This document shows, piece by piece, positions 17,004-24,889 of a DNA stretch of 64,000 nucleotides. The notes below the pieces were generated by a model, which was not told the DNA's origin, ran no database searches, and was given only the letters and a program-made list of their open reading frames with translations. Within the stretch, counting starts at the first letter, position 1. The number at the start of each line of letters is the position of its first letter. The stretch is from Variovorax sp. CF313 (lineage in GTDB: Bacteria > Pseudomonadota > Gammaproteobacteria > Burkholderiales > Burkholderiaceae_C). The stretch covers positions 1-64,000 of the forward strand of contig NZ_AKIW01000077.1 of NCBI RefSeq assembly GCF_000282635.1, given 5' to 3'. Both the position numbers and the translations under genes were made by a program.

Positions 17004-17665
17004 TTCCGAGTGCTCCTTGCGGACGCGCCGTGGCCCCAAAGGCGCGAGAACGACTGTCTGATTCTTTTCCACGGCGCTGGGGGCAACTTTGCAGCCGCTG
17101 GTGCTGAACGGACATGCTGGGCCACGCCCTCGATCAGCGCCGCTCGCAAGCCCGACGGAACTGCAAAACCGTCCACTGCAGACGACTGTTCCGCCATTGC
17201 GCCCTCCAAGCGTCGGCGCTGAACAGGCTCCATTGCGAACAGAAGCGCATCGCGCCAAGGCCAGGCTGCTATCTGCAGCCAATGGGCAATGAGCCCCACG
17301 GGCTCTGCGCGAAGATACTCGACGGCACGTTGAACCCCCGACTCGTCGAGCGTCATGAGCATGGATTCGTCAGACACGGCAGAGCCTGCCTGTACGTGCG
17401 CTGTGGCCTCCGCGATAAGCGTAGCGTCCCGCTCGATGCCCAACGCCTCCAATTCCGCGAGCAGCCTGCGCATTTCTTCGCGCTCGCCAACCGGAAGCGC
17501 ATTCAACATCCATCCGCGGTCCAAGGGCGTCATCGCGTGCAGCAGCAGCGCCGCATGGCGCGCGCCGCCGGTTTCCTGAGGCAACGACGCCATAGCGGCC
17601 CCATAGCCCGATATCCCGGCAGGCATATCCGCTCCAACGACCGAGCCACCAACCAGCGAAGCCAT
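17000..17665 (-). CDS. fliG: truncated FliG-like C-ring protein without torque domain
   Basis: This 221-residue protein sits between fliF and fliH, where FliG (about 330 residues) belongs, with overlaps of 1 bp and 4 bp. Residues about 35-90 resemble the FliG N-terminal domain that binds FliF. Residues about 98-185 resemble the middle domain: AEPVGLIAHWLQ takes the place of the EHPQ motif, and AMEPVQRRRLEGAM the following helix. It then ends in a 36-residue basic, Pro/Ser-rich tail. The about 100-residue C-terminal domain with the charged residues that meet the stator is absent. The frame has no sign of a recent frameshift. Confidence 0.65.
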   Translation of the reverse strand: MASLVGGSVVGADMPAGISGYGAAMASLPQETGGARHAALLLHAMTPLDRGWMLNALPVGEREEMRRLLAELEALGIERDATLIAEATAHVQAGSAVSDESMLMTLDESGVQRAVEYLRAEPVGLIAHWLQIAAWPWRDALLFAMEPVQRRRLEGAMAEQSSAVDGFAVPSGLRAALIEGVAQHVRSAPAAAKLPPAPWKRIRQSFSRLWGHGASARSTRK

Positions 17666-19161
17666 CAGCCGTTCCTTCGCGTGTTGCCCGCAGTGCTGGC
17701 GGATGCAGGACTTGGTTCATTCAGCCAATCACGCACGCGGCTCAATGCTGCAGCACGTTCGGCGTCGCTGAGCGCCGCACTCGGTGCTCCTGCTCCACCA
17801 ACGGCAACATGCAGCCGGTCGCGCCACGCAGCGCGCACAATCCAGGCGATTGCCGCAACGGCCAACGCAACGGCCAGAAGCCACCGAAGCCAGCCCAGCT
17901 CGCCTGTATCCGGCGCTTGTGAGACGGTTGTGGCCGTACTCGCTCCCTCCGTTGCCGGCGATTCGGGGTTGCCACCAGCTGCGGGCACGCCAGACTCCGG
18001 TAGCGCGATCGCCTGCGACGAAAGCGATTGGACGACCACGGTGTCGCCGCGCTCTATCGAAGCTCCAACGGCCGCCGCGAGCACCTTTCGCAGTTGTTCT
18101 TCCTGCGCGACGTCCAATGCTTTTCGGACCACCGCGACGACTTGCACACGACGAATGGAGCCCGGCTGGCTGACCACCTGCTCGACGCGCCGACCCACCG
18201 CGTACTCCACGTCGCGCTGCGCGCTGCCTGCGCGCGGTGCGGCAGTATCGATCGCACGCGTGTCGGCGCCGCCGCCATCACGAAGCACCTCGCGCTCGCG
18301 CACGACCACACCCGTTGCCTGCAGGCCTGAGCGTGAGGCCGCAGGCAGCACATCCTCCGTTGTCGTGCGTATCTGATCCATGTTTAGCGTTACATCAACG
18401 CTGGCAAGCGCCTGTCCTTGGCCGAAGCTGCGATCCAGTACTGCCGACACCTTACGCACCAGATATGCCTCGGTGTCGCGTTTCAGATCCAGCCGCGCAG
18501 CATTGGCGTCGACGTCGCCGTTGCCTGCATCCGCGCGTGTGAGTGCGACGCCGTGACCATCCACGATGGTGACGTCCTGCGTCGCCATGCCCGGTACCGC
18601 CGCAGCGACCAGGCGCTGAACGCCGGCCACCTGCTCCGGGCGCAGCATTTGCCCTTGGCGCATCGTCAATGTGATCGAGGCTTTCGCTTTCGCAGTCGCC
18701 TGCTTAAACAACCCCTGCTCGGGCAATGCCAGCAGCACACGGACCTCGCGCACTTCTGCCAGCGACTGAATGGTGCGCGTAAGCTCGCCTTGAAGCGCGC
18801 GCTGGTAGTTGATCTTCTGAGCGAACTCGGTCATGCCGAAGTCCGTGTTGTTGAACAGCTCCAGACCCACCGCGCCCTGCAGCGGCAACTCCTTGCCCAT
18901 CAGTTTGATGCGCGTCGCGTGCACGGTGGTCTTGTCCACCAGAATCGCGGTGCCGTTGTCGCCGAGACGGTAAGGAATCTTCAGACGCTCCAGCTCGGTC
19001 GTCATCGCTTGCGCGTCCTGCGGCTTGAGCTCCGAAAAGAGAACCTGGTACTCAGTGCGGAACACCCACCATGCAGCCAGCGCGACGCCCAACACAATGA
19101 TCAGAACGCCACCAATCAATCCGGCGCGGGCGCGCTGTGTCAATCCTTGCCAAAATTTCAT
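17665..19161 (-). CDS. fliF: flagellar MS-ring protein FliF
   Basis: This 498-residue protein (enteric about 550) has an N-terminal membrane segment (residues 15-33), then the secretin-like ring-building motifs RBM1-3. A second membrane segment follows at about 425-445 (LGWLRWLLAVALAVAAIAWIV). The cytoplasmic tail holds a FliG-binding-type helix (AALSRVRDWLNEP). It forms the inner-membrane ring that houses the export gate. The start overlaps the fliE stop by 4 bp. Confidence 0.93.
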   Translation of the reverse strand: MKFWQGLTQRARAGLIGGVLIIVLGVALAAWWVFRTEYQVLFSELKPQDAQAMTTELERLKIPYRLGDNGTAILVDKTTVHATRIKLMGKELPLQGAVGLELFNNTDFGMTEFAQKINYQRALQGELTRTIQSLAEVREVRVLLALPEQGLFKQATAKAKASITLTMRQGQMLRPEQVAGVQRLVAAAVPGMATQDVTIVDGHGVALTRADAGNGDVDANAARLDLKRDTEAYLVRKVSAVLDRSFGQGQALASVDVTLNMDQIRTTTEDVLPAASRSGLQATGVVVREREVLRDGGGADTRAIDTAAPRAGSAQRDVEYAVGRRVEQVVSQPGSIRRVQVVAVVRKALDVAQEEQLRKVLAAAVGASIERGDTVVVQSLSSQAIALPESGVPAAGGNPESPATEGASTATTVSQAPDTGELGWLRWLLAVALAVAAIAWIVRAAWRDRLHVAVGGAGAPSAALSDAERAAALSRVRDWLNEPSPASASTAGNTRRNG

Positions 19162-19526
19162 ATCGGCATCTTCATGATGTCTTGATAGGCCTCAAGCAGC
19201 CGGCTGCGCACTTGCATCATCACCTGGAAGGACAAGCGACTTTCCTCAAGGTTGATCATGAGTTGGTGCAGGTTCTGCGCGTCCCCGATCGCAAGTTTCT
19301 GCAGTCCGACTTCGCTGTCCACCAGCTTGCTGTTGATCTGCGAGAGTCCTTCGGAGACCATGTTTCCAAAAGATCCCGTCGCGGATACGTCCGCCGCGTT
19401 CGCCAAATGCGCAGGGTCGGTCGCGCCCGCGGCTTGCATGGACGAGCCGGCTTGCGCAATGGCGACCATGGATTGCGCCTGCGGTGACAGTGCCGAAAGG
19501 GCTTCAACCGGCAGAAACGCGCTCAT
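19158..19526 (-). CDS. fliE: flagellar rod adaptor FliE
   Basis: This 122-residue protein has the typical FliE C-terminal half: LVDSEVGLQKLAIGDAQNLH, then EESRLSFQVMMQVRSRLLEAYQDIM. It is among the first export substrates and joins the MS ring to the rod. It overlaps the flgC stop by 4 bp, giving the common flgB-flgC-fliE order. Confidence 0.92.
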   Translation of the reverse strand: MSAFLPVEALSALSPQAQSMVAIAQAGSSMQAAGATDPAHLANAADVSATGSFGNMVSEGLSQINSKLVDSEVGLQKLAIGDAQNLHQLMINLEESRLSFQVMMQVRSRLLEAYQDIMKMPI

Positions 19527-20002
19527 GCATTGCTCCCGATATCAAGCGCGCGCAGAGCCAGCATGCGCGTCGTATTCATCGCCGACACGTTGGCCTCGTA
19601 GGCTCGCGTCGCGCTCATCATGCTGACCATCTCGGTTGCGGTATCAACGGCGACATACGAAACATAGCCTTTGTCGTTCGCCAGCGGGTGACCGGGCTCG
19701 TAGACCAGCCGCGGTGGTGCGTTGGTTGGCACGACCTGCACAAAAGGCGCACCACTGGCTGCCAGGTCCTGCACGCCAAGTCCCTGGGAGACCAGCGCGC
19801 CAAAGGCCGCGCTGTCACGCGAGCCTGTCGCAGCGGCTGAAGCGGCACGTGACTCGGCGATGACGCGCAGCGGTTGGTAGTTCACTCCACCAACACCCTG
19901 TACGGTGTTGGCGTTGGCCAAGTTCAACGCCGCCACGTCGACGCGGGTGCGCTCGATGTTCATGCCGATGGCGCTGATGGCAAAGGATCGGGAATAGTCC
20001 AT
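19523..20002 (-). CDS. flgC: proximal rod protein FlgC
   Basis: The start MDYSRSFAISAIGMN at 20002 gives 159 residues; the longer frame upstream overlaps flgB and is discarded. It carries the rod N-terminal helix with NLANANTV and the C-terminal helix (MVSMMSATRAYEANVSAMNT). It forms part of the proximal rod after export. It lies 4 bp behind flgB. Confidence 0.92.
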   Translation of the reverse strand: MDYSRSFAISAIGMNIERTRVDVAALNLANANTVQGVGGVNYQPLRVIAESRAASAAATGSRDSAAFGALVSQGLGVQDLAASGAPFVQVVPTNAPPRLVYEPGHPLANDKGYVSYVAVDTATEMVSMMSATRAYEANVSAMNTTRMLALRALDIGSNA

Positions 20003-20006
20003 GGCC

Positions 20007-20390
20007 TTATTTCCTGCCGTCGCTGGCAGCCATTGAGAGTAGTGAAAAATGACGCGAGAGGCCCTTGACCAGGGCTTGGTAGTGCACGGCGTTGCGTGCC
20101 ATGTCGGCAGCCTCGACGTCGAGCTGAACCTGTCTGGGCACGCCAGCATCGTCAACCGCCGGCTCGATATTTGGACGCACTTGCGCGAGTGCAAATGCGT
20201 CGATGCGTCCGGACTGCTCCATGCTGCGCTGCACCTCGACCATCTGGGCCTCGAAGCTGATTCTCTGGGGCACATAGCCCACGACGTTTGCGTTGGCAAT
20301 GTTCGCCGCGATCGCTTGCTGGCGCATGCTGGCTGCATCGAGCGCCAGGGCCAGCGCCGATCGGGTCACGGCCTCAATTCCATCCGTCAT
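20007..20390 (-). CDS. flgB: proximal rod protein FlgB
   Basis: ATG at 20390 (127 residues) is preceded by GGAGA at ideal spacing; the frame also allows a GTG four codons upstream. FlgB features are the N-terminal helix (ALALALDAASMRQQAIAANI with the ANANVVGYVP loop) and the C-terminal helix (NAVHYQALVKGLSRHF). It builds the first part of the rod. A gap of about 50 bp separates it from flgI. Confidence 0.9.
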   Translation of the reverse strand: MTDGIEAVTRSALALALDAASMRQQAIAANIANANVVGYVPQRISFEAQMVEVQRSMEQSGRIDAFALAQVRPNIEPAVDDAGVPRQVQLDVEAADMARNAVHYQALVKGLSRHFSLLSMAASDGRK

Positions 20391-20452
20391 TCTTTTCTCC
20401 ACATGCTTGGAAAATGCGTTGAACGTCTAAGCAGGATCTGGCGTTGTCGCGG

Positions 20453-21601
20453 CTACTGCACGACGAGCTCGCCGTGCAAGGCACCCGCCGCTTTGACAGC
20501 ACGCAGAATCGAGATCACATCCCGTGTGCTCGTCTTCATCCGAGCCAACGACCGAACAAGATCGGACACGGTGTTGCTTCCGGTCACGAACCCTGTGCCG
20601 TTGGATTCGTCGACATCGACCCGCGTGTTGGTCACGATGGCCGTTCGAATGTCCGGCCCGCCGTTGATCACGTTGTAGGGCTGAGAGGCCGAGTTCTGGC
20701 TCGAGATCGCGATCTTGATGTCACCGTGCGAGATCGCGACGCGCGAGATGCGCACATCGCCGCCTGAGACAACCGTTCCTGTGCGCTCGTTGATGACCAC
20801 CTTGGCGCGTCGATCCGGCTCGACCGTGACGTTCTCGATGCGCGTGAACAAGGTCACGAGCTCGTCACGCTGTGCGGGCGGCACAGCGATCTCGATGCCG
20901 GAGGCGTCGCGGGCCTTCGCCATGCCGGTGCCCAGCTGCCTGTTGATCGCATCCGCCACGCGACTTGCCGTGGTGTAGTCCGGCTCGGAGAGCACAAAAG
21001 TCACGTTCTGGCGCTCATCGAGCATCGAAGCGTTCACGCCGACCTCCACGGTTGCACCGTTGGGAATCGCTCCACTGGTCGGGTGGTTCTTCTGAACGAC
21101 ATTGCCGTTGGCGTCGTAACGGTAGCCGCCGACCGACAGGCCGCCTTGCGCCAACGCGTAGACACGTCCGTTCGCACCCTTCAGTGCCGTCACTAGCAAG
21201 GTGCCACCAACGAGGCTTCGCGCGTCGCCAGCCGAGCTCACGGTGACATCGAGCGTGTCACCTTCGCGTGCAAATGTCGGCAGCGAAGCACTCACCATGA
21301 CGACTGCGACGTTGCGGCTTTGGACGGCCTCCGGCGCGATGGTCAGGTTGAACTGCGACAACACATTGGCCAGCGACTGGCGGGTCGTCCGGTTCGATGG
21401 CGAATCTCCCGTACCCGCCAAGCCCGTCACGATGCCGGTGCCGAAGAGCGCGTTGTCGCGCCACCCCTTGAGCTTGCCCAGGTCCTTCACCCGGACCGTG
21501 TCGGGTGCTGCGGCCTGCGCTACCGCAGGGCCAAGGCCAAGTGCAACTGCAAATAGGCCGCACAGCAAACGCGCTGGGAACCAGGAAGTTGAACGATGCA
21601 T
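20453..21601 (-). CDS. flgI: P-ring protein FlgI
   Basis: The start MHRSTSWF at 21601 gives 382 residues and a 1-bp overlap with the flgH stop. A Sec signal peptide (residues 1-30, cleavage near AVAQA-AA) is followed by family sequence: VRVKDLGKLKGWRDNALFG, GIVTGLAGTGDS, and the conserved C-terminal part. FlgI forms the periplasmic P ring that acts as a rod bushing. Its presence means the structure is expected to cross the peptidoglycan. Confidence 0.93.
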   Translation of the reverse strand: MHRSTSWFPARLLCGLFAVALGLGPAVAQAAAPDTVRVKDLGKLKGWRDNALFGTGIVTGLAGTGDSPSNRTTRQSLANVLSQFNLTIAPEAVQSRNVAVVMVSASLPTFAREGDTLDVTVSSAGDARSLVGGTLLVTALKGANGRVYALAQGGLSVGGYRYDANGNVVQKNHPTSGAIPNGATVEVGVNASMLDERQNVTFVLSEPDYTTASRVADAINRQLGTGMAKARDASGIEIAVPPAQRDELVTLFTRIENVTVEPDRRAKVVINERTGTVVSGGDVRISRVAISHGDIKIAISSQNSASQPYNVINGGPDIRTAIVTNTRVDVDESNGTGFVTGSNTVSDLVRSLARMKTSTRDVISILRAVKAAGALHGELVVQ

Positions 21602-22209
21602 CACAGTCCCAGCCAATCGAAAATCTTTCGCCACGCGCTGCGGCGTGCGCGGTCGGAGACGTCGCCCTCACCCACATAGGTGATGTGCGCGTCCGCCAGC
21701 CTTGTGGAAAGCACGACGTTCCCGTCAGAGATGTCCTGAGGCCGCACGCGTCCCTCCAGGTTCACCTTCTGCAGTTCGTCATTGACCGTGAGCAACTGCT
21801 CTCCGGCCACACGCAGCTCACCGTTCGGGAGCACGTCCTTCACAGTCACCGTCAGCGTCGCGAGCAACTTGTTGGTTCGCTGCGTGCGCCCTCCTCCATC
21901 GAAATCGCCGCTCACGCCAATACCGAGCTGGCCGACGATGCGGTTTCCCGTCTGCGTGACCGAACCTGCGATGTCATTCGCACGGCGCGTTCCGGTATTT
22001 GCGCTGGTGGTGGCTGACGAGTTCTCAAAGACCTGAATGGTCAGTGAATCGCCGACGCGGAAGGCCTTGTTGTCCGCCGTCAGGGGCCTGAAGCTGCCCT
22101 CTTGGTACAAGCTCTCAGCGAATGCCGGCACCGCAGCACATGCGCTGGCGATGCAAAGCACGGCAAGAAGCGTGCATTGCGATCGCCGAAGCAGTGGCGA
22201 CAACTTCAT
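21601..22209 (-). CDS. flgH: L-ring protein FlgH
   Basis: This 202-residue protein has FlgH family blocks: SLYQEGSFRPLTADNKAFRVGD, an ENSSATTSANTGTRR region, then LLATLTVTVKDVLPNGELRVAGEQ and the C-terminal ITYVGEGDVSDRARR (quoted in pieces). FlgH is normally an outer-membrane lipoprotein. Here the only N-terminal cysteines (C19, C24) lack a good lipobox (ASAC), and a signal peptidase I site (AFA-ES) is equally plausible. It would form the outer-membrane L ring. Confidence 0.9.
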   Translation of the reverse strand: MKLSPLLRRSQCTLLAVLCIASACAAVPAFAESLYQEGSFRPLTADNKAFRVGDSLTIQVFENSSATTSANTGTRRANDIAGSVTQTGNRIVGQLGIGVSGDFDGGGRTQRTNKLLATLTVTVKDVLPNGELRVAGEQLLTVNDELQKVNLEGRVRPQDISDGNVVLSTRLADAHITYVGEGDVSDRARRSAWRKIFDWLGL

Positions 22210-23255
22210 GGTTGCACCTCGACTTGCCCAGGACCCGTCACCCGTGCCAGCACTTCACCACTTGAACCCGGCACCTTCACGCGCACGAACTGCCCAGGAC
22301 GCCCGTCCTGGAGCACCTCCACGCGGCTCTCCACTGACACGTCACCACTGCGGGCCAGAAGCTGCGCCCAGTTTCCACGAGTCACCGACGGGGTCGATTG
22401 AAGATGCGCGTCGGTAAGCACCTCACCAGGCTTAAGCGGCTTGCGAAGCCGTTGTGAGCCGCCGTCGGCGATTTCGAGGCGAGCTGGGCGTCCGCTTGGA
22501 AGCGCCGTCAGGTCCACTTCGCGGGTTTCAGTTGCGCCACGGAGTACCACACCGTCCACTTGAGCACCGGCGGTCATCGGCGACGTCGCGACCGTGGCTT
22601 GTGCCCAGGCGTTGACTTCGAACGCCACAGCCGTCGTGCGAACGAATCTGTCGCCCACCCAGGCATCGACCCAGACCAGCATCCGCCGCGCAGGCTGAGC
22701 CTGGTCAGCAATAGGACGAACGCGCAGCACCGGTTGACCCGCCGGGAGGACAAGGTCACGAACCGTTGAAACCGATTGCACGTCCGCATGCAAGCTGCGC
22801 AGCTGCAGCCACTTCAACAGTGCTGAGCGCGCAGCATCAACCACGGTTTCGCCCGCCAAATCCTGCGCGGCGGTTTCGATCAATGTTTCGCCGGCGCCGC
22901 TCCAACGGAGCGACGAGACTGCATCTCCCGCTTGGACGGCGCTCCGAGATTCCACCCAGCGCATGACAGTATTGCGATCTACGGCAATGGGCGCGCCCGC
23001 ACGTGGGGCCGCGCCAATAGGGACTGCCATGAGCTTGCGCAGAGTGCCAAGATCCCGCGTTGTAAGGAACGCAATATCTCCGAGCCGGACGCTGGCCCCC
23101 TCTACCTGGACCCGCGGCCGTAGTTCAATCGACACCGGCACATCGCGGATCGATGAGGCAGGGACAGACGGTGCGCCGGCAGCGGCGACCACTGTGACCG
23201 TCGCCATGCCGAGGAGGCCTCCGCAGATTCGCCGCAGACTACTTGCGCAGGCCAT
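22206..23255 (-). CDS. flgA: P-ring assembly chaperone FlgA
   Basis: This 349-residue protein, long for FlgA (about 220), has a signal peptide (residues 1-30), a long N-terminal region, and the C-terminal SAF/FlgA domain. That domain contains SPMTAGAQVDGVVL, LKPGEVLTDAHLQ, a VTRGNWAQLLA segment, and ends GEVLARVTGPGQVEV. It assists FlgI ring formation in the periplasm. It overlaps the flgG end by 17 bp; an internal start is possible but would weaken the signal peptide. Confidence 0.85.
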   Translation of the reverse strand: MACASSLRRICGGLLGMATVTVVAAAGAPSVPASSIRDVPVSIELRPRVQVEGASVRLGDIAFLTTRDLGTLRKLMAVPIGAAPRAGAPIAVDRNTVMRWVESRSAVQAGDAVSSLRWSGAGETLIETAAQDLAGETVVDAARSALLKWLQLRSLHADVQSVSTVRDLVLPAGQPVLRVRPIADQAQPARRMLVWVDAWVGDRFVRTTAVAFEVNAWAQATVATSPMTAGAQVDGVVLRGATETREVDLTALPSGRPARLEIADGGSQRLRKPLKPGEVLTDAHLQSTPSVTRGNWAQLLARSGDVSVESRVEVLQDGRPGQFVRVKVPGSSGEVLARVTGPGQVEVQP

Positions 23256-24027
23256 TGATCATCCCGAGCATTTCATCCGACGCCTGCATGACTTTCACGT
23301 TGGCCTCGTACACACGCTGAGCCACCATGAGATTGACCATCTCTTCGTTGAGCTTGACGTTCGACCCCTCGAGAAAGCCTTGCGCGAAGCTGCCCATGCC
23401 ATCCTCGCTCGCCTTGCCGGCAATTGCATCGCCCGATCCGGTACTTGACCGGTAAAGACCATCGCCCTGAGGCGACAGCGCCGAAGGGCTCGTGAACCGC
23501 ACCAGATCGAGCTGCCCCACCTCCACGGGTGCGCTCTGCCCCGCCACCTGGACGCGCACACGCCCATCGCCATCAATCTGCAGGTTCTGCGCGTTGTCGG
23601 GAACGGCCACGTTGGCCTTCAGCGGGAAACCGCCGGACGTGGCCAGTAATCCATCTTTGTTGATCTTGAAGGTGCCACCCCGGGTATAGGCACTGGATCC
23701 ATCAGGCATGGTCACCTCGAGAAAACCTTCACCCTGGATCGCCAGGTCATAGGCAGACTCGGTCTTCTTCAACTCGCCCATGTCGAAGAGCTTGGAGACA
23801 GCTGCAATCCCAACGCCCGCACCCAATCGGTTCTCTGCAGCCAGGATGCCGGCATCTTCCTGGGAGGGAAGCAGCCGGCCGGCTTCACGAACCATCAGGT
23901 CTGAAAAACCCACTTTGCCCTTCTTGAACCCTGCTGTGTTGACGTTGGCCAGATTGTTCGCGATGGTGTCGACGTTGAGTTGCTGCGCCTGCATGCCAGT
24001 CGCACTGATGTAGAGAGCATCAAACAT
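23239..24027 (-). CDS. flgG: distal rod protein FlgG
   Basis: This 262-residue protein has the standard FlgG length. Features are MFDALYISATGMQAQQLNVD with the NNLANVNTAGFKKG loop, a central G-type beta domain (AIQGEGFLEVTMPDGSSAYT), and a C-terminal helix (NLMVAQRVYEANVKVMQ). It forms the distal rod through the P and L rings. An AAAGG site lies upstream of the start. Confidence 0.93.
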   Translation of the reverse strand: MFDALYISATGMQAQQLNVDTIANNLANVNTAGFKKGKVGFSDLMVREAGRLLPSQEDAGILAAENRLGAGVGIAAVSKLFDMGELKKTESAYDLAIQGEGFLEVTMPDGSSAYTRGGTFKINKDGLLATSGGFPLKANVAVPDNAQNLQIDGDGRVRVQVAGQSAPVEVGQLDLVRFTSPSALSPQGDGLYRSSTGSGDAIAGKASEDGMGSFAQGFLEGSNVKLNEEMVNLMVAQRVYEANVKVMQASDEMLGMINGLRK

Positions 24028-24069
24028 GAGAAAAAGCCTTTAGAGATTGGACGTTTGTCGGGCAGCAGT

Positions 24070-24870
24070 TCATGAGAGATCGCCGAGCTTGCGCACCGCA
24101 CCACCAATCATTTCGTCGTAGCCGAGTGCAACGCGCTGCATCGACTCGAAGTGGCGCATGGACTGGATCAACTGCGTCATCTCCTGCATGGAGTTGACGT
24201 TCGAGTTTTCGATGAACCCCTGGCGCAGCTGAATCTCAGCGTCAGTCAGCTGCAGCGGCGCTGCGTCGGTGCGCAATAGGCCGTTGCCGAGGTGTTCGAG
24301 GTTCGAGCCCTTGTCAAAGCGAACCACCTTCAGTTGCCCGACCGGCGTCGCTTCGGTCCCGCCGCCGGGCTTGCTTTCGAAAACTTGCCCCGACGCGTCG
24401 ATCACCGGATTGGGTCGGGTCAGCACGATTTCGCCGCCGATGCCCATCACAGGGTTACCTTGCGCAGTAACGAGCCTGCCGCGCCCGTCGAGCTGCCAAC
24501 TACCGAGCCGTGTGTATCCCAAACCCGCGTCGGTGGAGACTTCGAAGAAGCCCGGTGTGGCCAGCGCGACGTCCAAGTTCTGGCCTGTGGTCTTCAGCGT
24601 ACCCGCCCGATCATCCGTCTGGATCAGCAAGCTGCCAGCTGCAGCCAAGCTCGCAGACGGCAACCCCGGGGATGTCGAGCGCGCGGCACCTCGTGCAGCA
24701 TCGACACCGCGCATTGCGTCGGCGAACGCTGTAGCACCCACAGGCAGGCTGCTAGCGACCTCACGCTTGTAGCCCGGCGTTGTGGCGTTGGCCATGTTCA
24801 TGCTGACACGCTCCACGCGCGCCATGTCCTGTTGCATTCCGTTCAGAGTGATCGCGAGTACGTCGCTCAT
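24070..24870 (-). CDS. flgF: proximal rod protein FlgF
   Basis: This 266-residue protein has the rod N-terminal helix (LAITLNGMQQDMARVERVS, NMANATTPGYKRE) and a FlgF/G core (TPGFFEVSTDAGLGYTRLGS). Its C-terminal helix contains NSMQEMTQLIQSMRHFESMQ. It precedes flgG in the same run, the normal order, and follows flhA by 19 bp. Confidence 0.88.
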   Translation of the reverse strand: MSDVLAITLNGMQQDMARVERVSMNMANATTPGYKREVASSLPVGATAFADAMRGVDAARGAARSTSPGLPSASLAAAGSLLIQTDDRAGTLKTTGQNLDVALATPGFFEVSTDAGLGYTRLGSWQLDGRGRLVTAQGNPVMGIGGEIVLTRPNPVIDASGQVFESKPGGGTEATPVGQLKVVRFDKGSNLEHLGNGLLRTDAAPLQLTDAEIQLRQGFIENSNVNSMQEMTQLIQSMRHFESMQRVALGYDEMIGGAVRKLGDLS

Positions 24871-24889
24871 CGCTTGTCTCTCATAATCT

